Shown one piece after another: positions 18,094-27,108 of a DNA stretch of 64,000 nt. Each line of letters begins with the position of its first letter. Within the stretch, counting starts at the first letter, position 1. Below the pieces are notes generated by a model. It did not search any database and was not told the origin of the DNA. It saw only the letters and a list, made by a program, of their open reading frames with translations. The DNA comes from Gemmataceae bacterium (GTDB taxonomy: Bacteria > Planctomycetota > Planctomycetia > Gemmatales > Gemmataceae). Both the position numbers and the translations under genes were made by a program. The stretch spans positions 35,489 to 99,488 of the forward strand of contig JALHPZ010000025.1 of assembly GCA_022842245.1 (NCBI GenBank), read 5' to 3'.

Positions 18094-18768
18094 ATGAAAG
18101 CTACGACCCACGCCCTGGCTGCTTGGGCGGTAGCCGGGGCACTTGCCGTCTCGTCCCCGGCGGCCGACACCAAGCTTCCCGAGGTTCACCCGGTTAGCGT
18201 CACAGTCGGGTCGGAGAAGGTTTCCGGGCGGGATGCGATCCGGGTCATCAAGGATCCCAAGGTCAAGGAGTTCGACGAGCCCACGTTCGCTCGGCTCAAG
18301 GGGTCAGTCTTCAAGGACGGGACAATCGAGGCGAAGGTGTTGAGCAAACTCACCAAGGACGCCCCGGATTTCGCGCGGGGGTTCATCGGGGTCGCCTTCC
18401 GGGTCAACGAGGACAATTCGAAGTTCGAGTGCATCTACCTCCGCCCGACCAACTCGCGGGCGGAGCTTCAACTCCGCCGGAACCGGTCCATTCAGTACTT
18501 CGCATACCCGGACTTCAAGTTTGAGCGGTTGCGGAAGGAGGCGGCCGGCGAGTACGAGTCATACGCGGACATGGGCTTAGACGAGTGGATCGACATGCGG
18601 ATCGAGGTGAAGGGGGCCAAGGCCAAACTGTTCGTCAACGGTGCCAAGCAGCCGGCCCTGATCGTAAACGACTTGAAGCTCGGCCCCGACGCATCGGGGG
18701 CGGTCGGTTTGTGGGTGGATGTCGGGACTGCGGGATACTTCTCCGACGTGCGGGTTCGAAACGAGTAA
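18094..18768 (+). CDS. Secreted lectin/glucanase-fold protein (DUF1080-like)
   Basis: The 224-residue protein starts at ATG 18094, preceded by GGAGGAAG, and has a signal peptide (ATTHALAAWAVAGALAVSS). The sequence pattern (FKDGTIEAKVLSK; RGFIGVAFRVNEDNSKFE; EWIDMRIEVKGAKAKLFVNG; GAVGLWVDVGTAGYFSDVRV) matches the concanavalin A-like fold of DUF1080/LamG-type proteins that bind or process sugars. No catalytic residues can be assigned. It stands alone upstream of the SMI1 gene. Confidence 0.78.
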   Translation: MKATTHALAAWAVAGALAVSSPAADTKLPEVHPVSVTVGSEKVSGRDAIRVIKDPKVKEFDEPTFARLKGSVFKDGTIEAKVLSKLTKDAPDFARGFIGVAFRVNEDNSKFECIYLRPTNSRAELQLRRNRSIQYFAYPDFKFERLRKEAAGEYESYADMGLDEWIDMRIEVKGAKAKLFVNGAKQPALIVNDLKLGPDASGAVGLWVDVGTAGYFSDVRVRNE

Positions 18769-18854
18769 CCCCATAGCGCAGCGTCATATCGGGACGGGCA
18801 AAAAGGCAGGGATAAGGGGACGCAACTCGATTTTCGGTATCCGGGAGAATCCCA

Positions 18855-19727
18855 ATGCAATCCCTCCTCTCGCTCGCCAATCGGGCCGGTTTTCGATTGA
18901 ACGATGGTGCTTCGGGAGAAGCCTTCGCGGAACTCGAGTCCGCGCTCGGCGTCGAGTTGCCGGACGAGTTCCGCGAACTCTGGTCGTCGTCGGACGGAAT
19001 GTCCGGCATCGGTATCGATCTCGTTCCACTGGCTGTAATCGGTAATTATGCCGGCCTCTTTCCGGCGGCTATCGGATATGTTCCCTTCTCCGACTGCAAC
19101 GACTCCGACCCGTACGCGATCTGCTGCAATGGACCGGCCCGAGGACTGATCGCACACATTTTCCACGATGGCGATGATCCCCACCTCGTCTGCCGGGGAT
19201 TGCGGCGATTCCTGGAACTCGTCGCCGAGACGCGGGACGGCGGGGGCGACGTGGACCGAATCGCGGGCGACTTCGACTTCGACCGGCCGGAGCGCGATGA
19301 GCGAGATGTCGAAACAGCCCGTTCTCTCGTGCGGGCCGCCGAGCCGCTGGGCCAACACGATCCGAGTCGCGTCGATCTCCTGCGCTATGCCGCGCAGCTA
19401 TTCGGCCCGGGGCAGGAAGACGAGTTGGCGACGGTCATGTCCCGGGGCAACGAGTACGTTCGCGAGATCGTCTTGCGACGCTTGCGAGGGATTGGCACGC
19501 CCGCGGCGACGGAACGAATCCGGGCCGATGCCGCAGCGTATCGGCAGTTCATCGGTGAATTCCGAACGGCGTTCGAAGCTGTGGGAACGAAGACGCAATC
19601 ATCCGGTCAGCACGAGTTCGTCCTGATGCCCGGCAACGTCGGCTTGAACTTCGCGATGATCTACGCCGACTGCCGTCGGCCGGGAGCGATGGCCGAGTGG
19701 GTCGAGCGGTTCCGATCGCGGCGGTAA
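18855..19727 (+). CDS. SMI1/KNR4 domain protein
   Basis: The 290-residue protein has the SMI1/KNR4 N-terminal signature FAELESALGVELPDEFRELW followed by SSDG. The conserved later segment around YVPFSDCNDSDPYAICC and the acidic strand HIFHDGDDPHLVC are also present, covering residues ~20-130. The C-terminal part is unassigned. In bacteria this superfamily includes immunity proteins of polymorphic toxin systems, but no toxin gene is adjacent. It could be an orphan immunity protein or a housekeeping paralogue. Confidence 0.8.
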   Translation: MQSLLSLANRAGFRLNDGASGEAFAELESALGVELPDEFRELWSSSDGMSGIGIDLVPLAVIGNYAGLFPAAIGYVPFSDCNDSDPYAICCNGPARGLIAHIFHDGDDPHLVCRGLRRFLELVAETRDGGGDVDRIAGDFDFDRPERDERDVETARSLVRAAEPLGQHDPSRVDLLRYAAQLFGPGQEDELATVMSRGNEYVREIVLRRLRGIGTPAATERIRADAAAYRQFIGEFRTAFEAVGTKTQSSGQHEFVLMPGNVGLNFAMIYADCRRPGAMAEWVERFRSRR

Positions 19728-19736
19728 ATGAAACGA

Positions 19737-19757
19737 CCCGGAGATGAAATCTCCGGG
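19737..19757. terminator. Bidirectional hairpin between SMI1 and aldolase genes
   Basis: The arms CCCGGAGAT and ATCTCCGGG are joined by GAA and lie 10 bp after the SMI1 stop, between convergent genes. Confidence 0.75.
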
Positions 19758-19777
19758 CCACTTCGATTGAACGAGAA

Positions 19778-20863
19778 TCAATACACCGCGTTCGGGTCCA
19801 CCTTCGCGGGGCCGCTCGAGACGGCGTTGCCGCCGGCGTAGCGGGCGTGCCAGCCCTCGGCGGCGCGGAGGTTGTGCAAATCCTCCATCGTGTAGCCGTA
19901 CTTCTTGAACCACGGCGTGCCCTGCTTGACGATCGCGTCGATGTCCTTCACGCGGCGCACGCACTCCGTCTCGGCGAACTTCTGGCGCTCGGCCGGGCTG
20001 GTGAAGGTGAAGAACTCCTTCCAGAACGCCCGGCCGCCGAGGATGCCGCTCGCGCCGGCCTTCATCGACATCTCCACCTGCTTCTTGTACTGGTCGTAGT
20101 CCACGCCCGCGCTCAGCAGCACCCAGGGCTTCGTGCAGGCATCGTTCAGGCGCTTCAGGTTGTCCACCAGCTGCGCGTCGCTCTCGACGCCCGGCGTGCC
20201 GGGGAACTCCGACTTGTAGATGTCGCAGTAGCGGCTGAGGATGCGGGCCGATTCGATGACGGTCGTGGCCTTGCGGGCGATCTTGCTCGGGGACTTGTCG
20301 TCCTCGCCGTTGTAGGCGAAGTGGATCGGTTCGAGCAGGAAGAGGATGTCGTGCTGGATGCACTCTTCCCAGATCTTGCGGGTGAACTCGAAGTTGTGCT
20401 CGGCGGAGTCGAACTCCTCCGGCTCGAACTGGGCGAGGAGTTTGACGGCGTCGGCGCCGCACTTCTTGATCTTGTGGACGCCCCAGCCCTGCTCGACTTC
20501 GCCGCAGGGGGCGCCGGCCTTGTTCTTGTTGGCGCCGGATTTCTCGACGCGGATGAGGGTGCCGGTGGTGGCAGGGACGGCGTGGGCGGCGATGGTGCTC
20601 CAGTAGCCGTAGTAGCCATCGACGAGCAGGCCGGAGCAGTGCGGGGCGAGGGCGCGGGAGAGCATGACCTTGGCGTCGGCGATCTCGGCGAAGGTCGGCT
20701 CCTTGCCGGTGGCCTTCTTCATCATGGAGATCATGGAGCTGTTCTGGTCCGTGGCCACCATGGTGAGGGTGCCGTTCGGATTGCTGATGCGCTGGAGGCC
20801 GCGGAGCTTGCCGGGCGTGAAGCCGAGACCGAGCAGACGGGTGACGGATCGAAGGTTGGACAT
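19778..20863 (-). CDS. lacD: Tagatose 1,6-diphosphate aldolase (LacD family)
   Basis: The 361-residue protein matches class I LacD aldolases. It has LTMVATDQNSSM near the N-terminus, SGLLVDGYYGYWST, DAVKLLAQFEPEE with a conserved Lys, FLLEPIHF, IYKSEFPG with the candidate Schiff-base Lys, and PWVLLSAGVDYDQYKKQV plus GASGILGGRAFWKE at the C-terminal phosphate site. It cleaves tagatose-1,6-bisphosphate, and possibly fructose-1,6-bisphosphate, to triose phosphates. No other tagatose-pathway gene is nearby, so a glycolytic role is possible. It follows the SGNH hydrolase gene on the same strand after a hairpin. Confidence 0.88.
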   Translation of the reverse strand: MSNLRSVTRLLGLGFTPGKLRGLQRISNPNGTLTMVATDQNSSMISMMKKATGKEPTFAEIADAKVMLSRALAPHCSGLLVDGYYGYWSTIAAHAVPATTGTLIRVEKSGANKNKAGAPCGEVEQGWGVHKIKKCGADAVKLLAQFEPEEFDSAEHNFEFTRKIWEECIQHDILFLLEPIHFAYNGEDDKSPSKIARKATTVIESARILSRYCDIYKSEFPGTPGVESDAQLVDNLKRLNDACTKPWVLLSAGVDYDQYKKQVEMSMKAGASGILGGRAFWKEFFTFTSPAERQKFAETECVRRVKDIDAIVKQGTPWFKKYGYTMEDLHNLRAAEGWHARYAGGNAVSSGPAKVDPNAVY

Positions 20864-20936
20864 CGTGGGCAGGCTCCGGGTGAGAAAAATCTTCTTGACT
20901 TCTTATGGGCGCACGCTCCGTGCGGCGAGGAACGGT

Positions 20937-20969
20937 GCCCGCGGATGGTCGTCCGCGGGCTTCGCCCGC
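20937..20969. terminator. Overlapping hairpins downstream of SGNH gene
   Basis: GCCCGCGGA/TCCGCGGGC (20937-20960) overlaps GCGGGC/GCCCGC (20955-20969), which is followed on the plus strand by TTTT. The unit sits between the SGNH stop and the aldolase start. Its stem resembles the hairpin at 40251-40274. Confidence 0.6.
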
Positions 20970-20971
20970 TT

Positions 20972-21751
20972 TTACTTCACCATCTCTTCGACGGTCTTGG
21001 AAATCGCGTCGGCCCAGATCGTGTAGCCCTTTTCCGAGAGGTGGAGGAAGTCGGGCATGGTCGACTTCGGCAGGCCGCCCTTGTCGTCGAGGAACTTCTC
21101 GCCGATGTCGAGGTACTTCACGCTCTTGCCGTCGTCGAACTTGGCGAGGAGCTTGTTGACGGCCGGCGTCTTCGCGTGCAGTTCGTCCTTGGCGGCGACC
21201 ATCGGGTCGGCGGGCTTCTTGCCGGAGCGCGGGAAGACGCCCAGCAGCAGGACCTTGGCCTTGGGCTTCTGCTTGTGGAATTCGTCGAGGATGGCCTTGA
21301 CGCCGTCGGCGATTTGTTCCGGGGTGTTCGTGCCGAAGTTGTTGGTGCCGATCATCATGACGACGACCTTGGGGTCGATGCCTTCGAGTTCCTTGCCGGT
21401 GGTGATGCGCCAGAGGACGTGCTGGGTGCGGTCGCCGCCGATGCCGAGGTTCATCGGCTTCCAGCTGGCGAAGCGCTCCGCCCAGACCTTCTTGCCGGCG
21501 CCTTCCCAGCCCTGGGTGATGGAATCGCCGACGAAGAGCACGTCGACGTTGCCTTTCTTGGCTCGTTCGACGAAGGCTTCGTGGCGTTTCATCCAGCCGC
21601 CGTCTCGCGGGACGGGTTTGACGGCGTCGTTCTCCTTGGGTTTGGCCTTGTCCTGGGCTGCGCCGTCGGTGCGGAAGGCGAGGAGGAGGAGGCCGGCCGC
21701 GAGAAGGGCGGCGGCGGGTCGGCGGGCCAATGCGAACATGCGATTCACCAT
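20972..21751 (-). CDS. Secreted SGNH/GDSL hydrolase
   Basis: The 259-residue protein starts at ATG 21751; a second in-frame ATG is at 21739. A hydrophobic leader (LARRPAAALLAAGLLLLAF) suggests export. All four SGNH blocks are visible: FVGDSITQGW (nucleophile Ser), NLGIGGDRT (Gly), MIGTNNFGTN (Asn) and PDFLHLSEKGY (Asp and His). It resembles the PAF-acetylhydrolase-like esterase group, which removes acetyl or acyl groups from sugars or lipids. The substrate is unknown. Confidence 0.9.
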   Translation of the reverse strand: MVNRMFALARRPAAALLAAGLLLLAFRTDGAAQDKAKPKENDAVKPVPRDGGWMKRHEAFVERAKKGNVDVLFVGDSITQGWEGAGKKVWAERFASWKPMNLGIGGDRTQHVLWRITTGKELEGIDPKVVVMMIGTNNFGTNTPEQIADGVKAILDEFHKQKPKAKVLLLGVFPRSGKKPADPMVAAKDELHAKTPAVNKLLAKFDDGKSVKYLDIGEKFLDDKGGLPKSTMPDFLHLSEKGYTIWADAISKTVEEMVK

Positions 21752-21894
21752 CGAGAGGAAATGGGGCGGGTGTCGCGGATTGCGACGGGGGTATTGAAGG
21801 ATCGGCCGGGCCGGAGTCAACGGCGCGCCTTGACAGGGTTGGTCCGGTTCCCGACATTGATTCCACTTCCGTGACTCTTCCCGCCGGAACCGCC

Positions 21895-24444
21895 ATGCCC
21901 ATCGCGTATCGTTCGATCCGGATCGCACTGGCGTTGGCACTGCTGGGTGTCGGCGATCGGGCAATGGCGCAGGATCGGCCGGTTCTTGGGGTGAACGGCC
22001 TCGGCCCGGGCGGCCTGCGCATCGCCGTCACGGAGCGCTGGGGTTCCATCTCGTTCGCGATCCGCAACACGTCGGATGTCCCACGCGAGGCCCGCGTGGT
22101 CGTCTACCATCAAGGCGATGAGTTCTCGGAATACGCCCGCGACCTGTGGGTGCCCGCGAACGCGGAAGTCTCGGCGTGGATGTCCATCGGCCCGGTGCCC
22201 CGGATTGGAGCGGACGGCAAGCCGATCTCCTCGATCGGCCGCACGCTTCATTACATCCTGTACGATCGCACGGGCGGGGGGATGACCGTGGTGCGGCCGT
22301 CGTCGGAAGAAAAGCTCCGCGATCGTGCGGTGCTGTATCGGCCGAAGACCGAGTGGTCCACGGCGCTCTTCACGGATACGCCGACGGATCCCGACACGTC
22401 GTCGTTCCGGCATCCGACGCCGGATGTCGAGGCGATGCACATCGTGCGTCTGATGAGATCGCTGCGCGGCCAGTCGGAATACGTGTCCAACGTCATCGAC
22501 GCCACGCTGCCTTCGTCGCCCGAATCGTACGACGGTATCGACCAAATCGTGTTGGCCAGCAATCGCTTGAAGCACGATCCGCACGGTCGGGCCTCGATGC
22601 GCCAGTGGGTCGAGCGCGGCGGCCTGCTCTGGGTGATGCTCGACCAGGTCGACGCGGACCTGTTGGAATCGTTGCTGGGCGAGGAATGTGCGCCGCGAGT
22701 CGTCGATCGGACGAGCCTGACGACGGTGCGGATCGAGCGAAGCGCGCCGGCCGATCGACCGAACGAGGCCGGTCTGGCCGCGCCATCGCGCAACTACGAC
22801 CATCCCGTGCCCTTCGTGCGGGTCGCGCTGACAGGGCGTGAGGCGGTCCACCACTATGTGGATGCCTGGCCGGCGGCGTTTTCGATCCGGGCCGGTCGCG
22901 GGCGCATCCTCGTGACCACGCTCGGCGCGGCCGGCTGGTACCGGCCTCGCGGAACCACGCCCGCCGCGCCGCCCGCGGTTCCGGGTCGACGTCCCACACC
23001 ACCGCCCCCCCCGGACCCACCGTCTCCGTATCCGGAAATTCCCGATCTGCCGGTGGCGCTCGACGCGTTGCTCGAACTCTCCAGCGACCTCAAGCCGGTT
23101 GAGAGTCCGTTTCAGCTCGACGATCTCAATCCGTTGGTCCTCGACGAAATCGGTTACCGCGTGCCCGAGCGCGGTACGGTGGCGCTCCTGCTTGGCGCGT
23201 TCGTCGCGGCTCTGGCCGGGATCGGCGTGATCCTGCGGCGGTCGCGACGCACGGAGATTGTCGGCTGGCTCGTGCCGGGCGCGGCGCTGGGAATCGGCGG
23301 TCTATTTGTCCTGCTGGGCGGTACGGCGCGGCATTCGATTCCTCCGACGGCCGCGGTCGCGGAGATCGTCGACGCCGTGCCGGGCAGCGGCGAAGCGGCC
23401 CGCGCCGGCGTGTTCGCGACCTTTCAACCGTCGGCCGGCCCGACCATGCTGGCCGCGCCCAACGGCGGCGTGCTCGATTTCGATTTCCAGGGGCTGGAAG
23501 GACAAAATCGCATCCGCGTGCAGACCGATCGCGATGCCTGGCACTACGAGAAGCTCTCGATGCCGGCGGGCGTGAGGCTGGGTCAATATCGGGGTACAAT
23601 CACGGCCCAGATGCGCGCGGTCGCCGCATTTGGGCCGGACGGCCTGCACGGACGTCTCGAATCCGTCGGCTTCCGCGAACCGTCCGATGCCATACTGGTC
23701 GCTCGGAACCGCGAGGCGGCGGCCGTTCGATTCGCCGACGACGGCACCTTCCGAATCGGTCGGGACGATGAACTCTCGCCCGGTCAGTTCCTCACCGGCG
23801 CCGTGCTCGGCGACCGGCAGCAAGCCCGCCAACGGGTCTACCGGCAGCTGTTCGGAACCGGCGATGGGAAGACCGTGCCGGACCATTACGACACGGGCGA
23901 CGTCCTGCTGGCGTGGGCGCGTCCGGCGGAACTCCCCTTCACGACCGGCGACGGTGCCCGTGCGATCGGCTCTTCGCTGCTGGCGGTGCCCGTCGAGTAT
24001 GAGCGTCCACCGACGGGGACGTCCGTCTTCGTACCTCGCGCCTTCCTGCCCTACCGCCGCTGGCTGGAAGGCCGTACGCGCCCGCCCACGCTCGACTCCA
24101 CCCGCCCCATCGACATGCGGCTGCGCTTCCAACTGCCCGAATCGGTGATGCCGATCGCGATCGAGAAGGCGACCTTGGTTGCCAAGGTCCGGGCACCGTC
24201 GCGCCGCGTCATCGTGAATGGCTACGAGGGCGACCGGGCGGCGAAGCTTCTGGAATCGATCGAGCCGACCGCGCCATTGCGGGTGGAAATGACCGATCCG
24301 AAATACCTGAAGGTGGATGCCGGCGGCGGGCTGCACATCGGTCTGGCCATCACGGGCGATGCGAACGCCAGCACCGTGCTGGAATCGTTCTGGTACATCG
24401 ATTCGATTCAACTGGAAATCGCAGGCCGCACGGTCGGGAAATGA
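21895..24444 (+). CDS. Large membrane-anchored accessory protein of ABC exporter operon
   Basis: The 849-residue protein starts at ATG 21895 with a signal peptide (ending near RAMA). Residues ~30-430 are extracytoplasmic, and a Pro-rich run (residues ~365-395, TPPPPPDPPSPYPE) is followed by two adjacent membrane spans (residues ~425-475, LLLGAFVAALAGIGVIL and LVPGAALGIGGLFVLLGG). The remaining ~370 residues form a second soluble domain. No enzymatic motif is evident. It is followed 28 bp later by the ABC ATPase, so it probably works with that transporter, as GldG-like accessory proteins do, although I see no clear sequence match. Confidence 0.72.
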   Translation: MPIAYRSIRIALALALLGVGDRAMAQDRPVLGVNGLGPGGLRIAVTERWGSISFAIRNTSDVPREARVVVYHQGDEFSEYARDLWVPANAEVSAWMSIGPVPRIGADGKPISSIGRTLHYILYDRTGGGMTVVRPSSEEKLRDRAVLYRPKTEWSTALFTDTPTDPDTSSFRHPTPDVEAMHIVRLMRSLRGQSEYVSNVIDATLPSSPESYDGIDQIVLASNRLKHDPHGRASMRQWVERGGLLWVMLDQVDADLLESLLGEECAPRVVDRTSLTTVRIERSAPADRPNEAGLAAPSRNYDHPVPFVRVALTGREAVHHYVDAWPAAFSIRAGRGRILVTTLGAAGWYRPRGTTPAAPPAVPGRRPTPPPPPDPPSPYPEIPDLPVALDALLELSSDLKPVESPFQLDDLNPLVLDEIGYRVPERGTVALLLGAFVAALAGIGVILRRSRRTEIVGWLVPGAALGIGGLFVLLGGTARHSIPPTAAVAEIVDAVPGSGEAARAGVFATFQPSAGPTMLAAPNGGVLDFDFQGLEGQNRIRVQTDRDAWHYEKLSMPAGVRLGQYRGTITAQMRAVAAFGPDGLHGRLESVGFREPSDAILVARNREAAAVRFADDGTFRIGRDDELSPGQFLTGAVLGDRQQARQRVYRQLFGTGDGKTVPDHYDTGDVLLAWARPAELPFTTGDGARAIGSSLLAVPVEYERPPTGTSVFVPRAFLPYRRWLEGRTRPPTLDSTRPIDMRLRFQLPESVMPIAIEKATLVAKVRAPSRRVIVNGYEGDRAAKLLESIEPTAPLRVEMTDPKYLKVDAGGGLHIGLAITGDANASTVLESFWYIDSIQLEIAGRTVGK

Positions 24445-24472
24445 CCGCGCGGATATTGAAGGGAACCGTTAC

Positions 24473-25447
24473 ATGCCAAGCGACGGGCCGGTGATTGAAA
24501 CCCGGAACCTGACCAAGAAATATGGCTCGTTCGTCGCGCTCGACTCACTCTCGATCGCGGTGGACAAGGGCCAGATTCTCGGATTCATCGGGCCGAATGG
24601 AGCCGGCAAGACCACGACGATCAAGATTCTCGTCGGCCTTTCGCGGCCCACGTCGGGCACCGCCACCGTCGCCGGTATCGACTGCGCCAAGGATGCCCGC
24701 AAGATCAAGCGTTTGCTTGGCTACATGCCCGACACCTTCGGCTCGTACGACAACATGCGGGTCGGCGAGTACCTCGACTTTTTCGGTGCCGCCTATGGAC
24801 TTGGCCGCCGCGACCGCGTCAAACGCGTCGACGAGGTGCTCGAAACCGCCGGAGCCGGCAAGTTCAAGGACCTCTTCGTCGAGAGCCTCAGCCACGGCAT
24901 GAAGCAGCGTGTCGCCATCGCGCGCACGCTCCTGCACGATCCCGTCGCGCTCATTCTCGACGAACCCGCGAATGGCCTCGATCCGCAGGCGCGGATCGAA
25001 ATGCGCGGCCTCCTGCTCGACCTCGCCGCCCGCGGCAAAACCCTCATCGTCACCAGCCACATCCTGCCCGAACTCGCCCGCATCTGCGATCGCTGCGCCA
25101 TCATCACGCGCGGCAAGCTCCGCGCGTACGGCACGCTCGCCGAGATCGGCCGCCAGCTCAGCCAGATGCGCACGATTGAAGTCCTTCTCGCCACCGACCG
25201 CGAACTCGACCGCGCGGTGGAGGTGCTCCGGCCGCACGTCGAGGAAAAGTCCGAACTGACGGCCCATCCGGCCGAGTACGCCGTTCGCTTCCGAACCGCG
25301 AAACCCGATGAGGAACTGGCGGGCGCCTTGGCGGCGCTGGTGGGCGCGAAATTGCCGGTCACCCAGTTTCGCGAGGTGCAAACCGACCTCGAAGAGGCGT
25401 TCATGACCGTCGCCCGCTCCGACGACGACGCGGGGGCCAAAGCGTGA
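24473..25447 (+). CDS. ABC transporter ATP-binding protein
   Basis: The 324-residue protein starts at ATG 24473. It has Walker A GPNGAGKTT (residues 40-48), signature LSHGMKQR, Walker B LILDEPANGLD and the H-loop VTSHILPEL. The ~90-residue C-terminal extension resembles that of CcmA/NatA-type ABC-2 exporters. Its last codons overlap the permease start (GTGA), so the two are translationally coupled. It energises transport by the following permease in the cytoplasmic membrane. Confidence 0.95.
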   Translation: MPSDGPVIETRNLTKKYGSFVALDSLSIAVDKGQILGFIGPNGAGKTTTIKILVGLSRPTSGTATVAGIDCAKDARKIKRLLGYMPDTFGSYDNMRVGEYLDFFGAAYGLGRRDRVKRVDEVLETAGAGKFKDLFVESLSHGMKQRVAIARTLLHDPVALILDEPANGLDPQARIEMRGLLLDLAARGKTLIVTSHILPELARICDRCAIITRGKLRAYGTLAEIGRQLSQMRTIEVLLATDRELDRAVEVLRPHVEEKSELTAHPAEYAVRFRTAKPDEELAGALAALVGAKLPVTQFREVQTDLEEAFMTVARSDDDAGAKA

Positions 25448-27099
25448 ACCCGATCATCCGGCGGGAATTGCTCGAACTGCTCCGCACGCCGAAGGCGATC
25501 GCGGCCCAGATCGCATTGGCGGTCGCGTGTGCGCTGCTGGTCCTGCTGCGCTGGCCGGCCAGCGGCGTCAGCGATCTCGGTGGCGCCCGGTCGTTGCAGG
25601 TTCTGCGTGTCTTCGGTTATGGCCTTCTTGCCGGGATCCTGTTTCTTGTTCCCGCCTTCCCGGCAACGAGCATCGTTCGCGAACGGATCAAGGGCACGCT
25701 CGCTCTCCTCTTGAATTCCCCCATGACGCCACTGTCGATCTACCTCGGCAAACTGGGGGGAACGCTGGGTTTTACGGCCATCCTGCTCGCCGTCACGGTG
25801 CCCGCCGCGGCGGCGTGCTACGCATTGGGCGGCAGTTCCACCTCCGGCGGCGTCGCCTGGCTGTACGTCGTACTCGGGGTCGCCACCTTTCAGATCACCA
25901 CGCTCGCGCTCTGGATCAGTTCCCGGGCGACGTCCACCGACTTCGCCCTGCGGACGACCTACGGATGCGTGCTCGCCCTTGCACTGTTGCCGCTGGCACC
26001 GTACTGGGCGCTGCAGGGTGAAGCAAGCGACCTGCTGGATGTGGCGGCCTGGTTGCGGTGTCTCTCGCCGGTGCCAGCCGTGATGGAAGTGCTCGGCCAC
26101 GCCGCCGTGGGCACCCACGGCCTCGGCGACACCGGCGGGGCGATCGGGAAATTCGTCGTTCTCGCGCTCGTCTTCGGGCTTGCGTTCGCTTGGGCGACCG
26201 TGGCCCAATTGCGCGGCCGCCCGCTCGATCGCTCCCGCGCCGCCGGCGTCATGACACAGGACCGCTCCACCGGCAGCCAGATTTTCCGCCGGCTCTTCTT
26301 CCTCGTCGATCCGCAACGCCGCTCCGCCAGCATGCCCTTGTTCGTCAACCCGGTGATGTTGAAGGAATTCCGCAGCCGGAAATTCGGCCGCGGCCACTGG
26401 ACCCTGCGCCTGATCGCGCTCAGCGCCATCCTGTCGCTCGGGTTGTGCACCGCGGCGGCCGAAGGTGCGATCGGGTGGGGAATCGAAATCATCGGCGGGG
26501 CGCTGGTCTTACTCCAAACGGCCATCCTCATCCTGTTCACACCCAGCCTCGCCGCGGGTCTGATCAGCACCGAACGGGAAAATGGGAGCTGGCAACTGCT
26601 CCGCATGACACCGCTATCCACCGGAAAGATTCTCCGCGGCAAACTGCTCAGCGTGGTCTGGCCGCTGCTGCTCCTCTTGTGCGCGACCTTGCCGGGCTAC
26701 GTCTTCCTGATGACCATCAAACCCGAACTCGGCCCGCAGGTCGTCCGTGTCGTCGTGAGCCTCGGCCTGACCGCGGTCTTCGCCATGCTGGTGAGCGCCG
26801 CGGCGAGTTGTCTGTTCCGCACGACGGCCGTGGCCACCGCGGCGGCGAACCTCGCGCTGGTCGGCCTGTGCATCGGCACCCTGCTCGCCGTCATCGCCCG
26901 CGATGCCCCGTTCGGTAAAAGCACCGTCGAGGCGATCCTCACCGTCAATCCGGTCGCCGCCGCCCTCAGCGCCGCCGAAACGCCCGGCTTCAAGGACTAC
27001 GATCTGATTCCCTTGAACTGGTACGTGGTCGGTGGTGCCAGCGCCGTTTTGCTCCTGTTCGTCATGGTCCGGACCCGGCGGCTCAGCCGGCCCGATTGA
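25444..27099 (+). CDS. ABC-2 type transporter permease
   Basis: The 551-residue protein starts at GTG 25444, overlapping the ATPase stop by 4 bp. It has about twelve hydrophobic spans in two blocks (residues ~20-260 and ~310-550) separated by a charged loop, which looks like two fused ABC-2 permease halves. Each half begins with a cytoplasmic helix (NPIIRRELLELLRTPK; NPVMLKEFRSRKFGRGHW) typical of NatB/GldF-like permeases. The substrate is unknown. Confidence 0.92.
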   Translation: MNPIIRRELLELLRTPKAIAAQIALAVACALLVLLRWPASGVSDLGGARSLQVLRVFGYGLLAGILFLVPAFPATSIVRERIKGTLALLLNSPMTPLSIYLGKLGGTLGFTAILLAVTVPAAAACYALGGSSTSGGVAWLYVVLGVATFQITTLALWISSRATSTDFALRTTYGCVLALALLPLAPYWALQGEASDLLDVAAWLRCLSPVPAVMEVLGHAAVGTHGLGDTGGAIGKFVVLALVFGLAFAWATVAQLRGRPLDRSRAAGVMTQDRSTGSQIFRRLFFLVDPQRRSASMPLFVNPVMLKEFRSRKFGRGHWTLRLIALSAILSLGLCTAAAEGAIGWGIEIIGGALVLLQTAILILFTPSLAAGLISTERENGSWQLLRMTPLSTGKILRGKLLSVVWPLLLLLCATLPGYVFLMTIKPELGPQVVRVVVSLGLTAVFAMLVSAAASCLFRTTAVATAAANLALVGLCIGTLLAVIARDAPFGKSTVEAILTVNPVAAALSAAETPGFKDYDLIPLNWYVVGGASAVLLLFVMVRTRRLSRPD

Positions 27100-27108
27100 G
27101 GAGACGCC

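Noticed and set aside
19599..22070. 823-codon open frame on the minus strand across the aldolase and SGNH genes
   Set aside because: It is a highly Arg/Pro-rich translation of another frame; the aldolase and hydrolase frames have family motifs.
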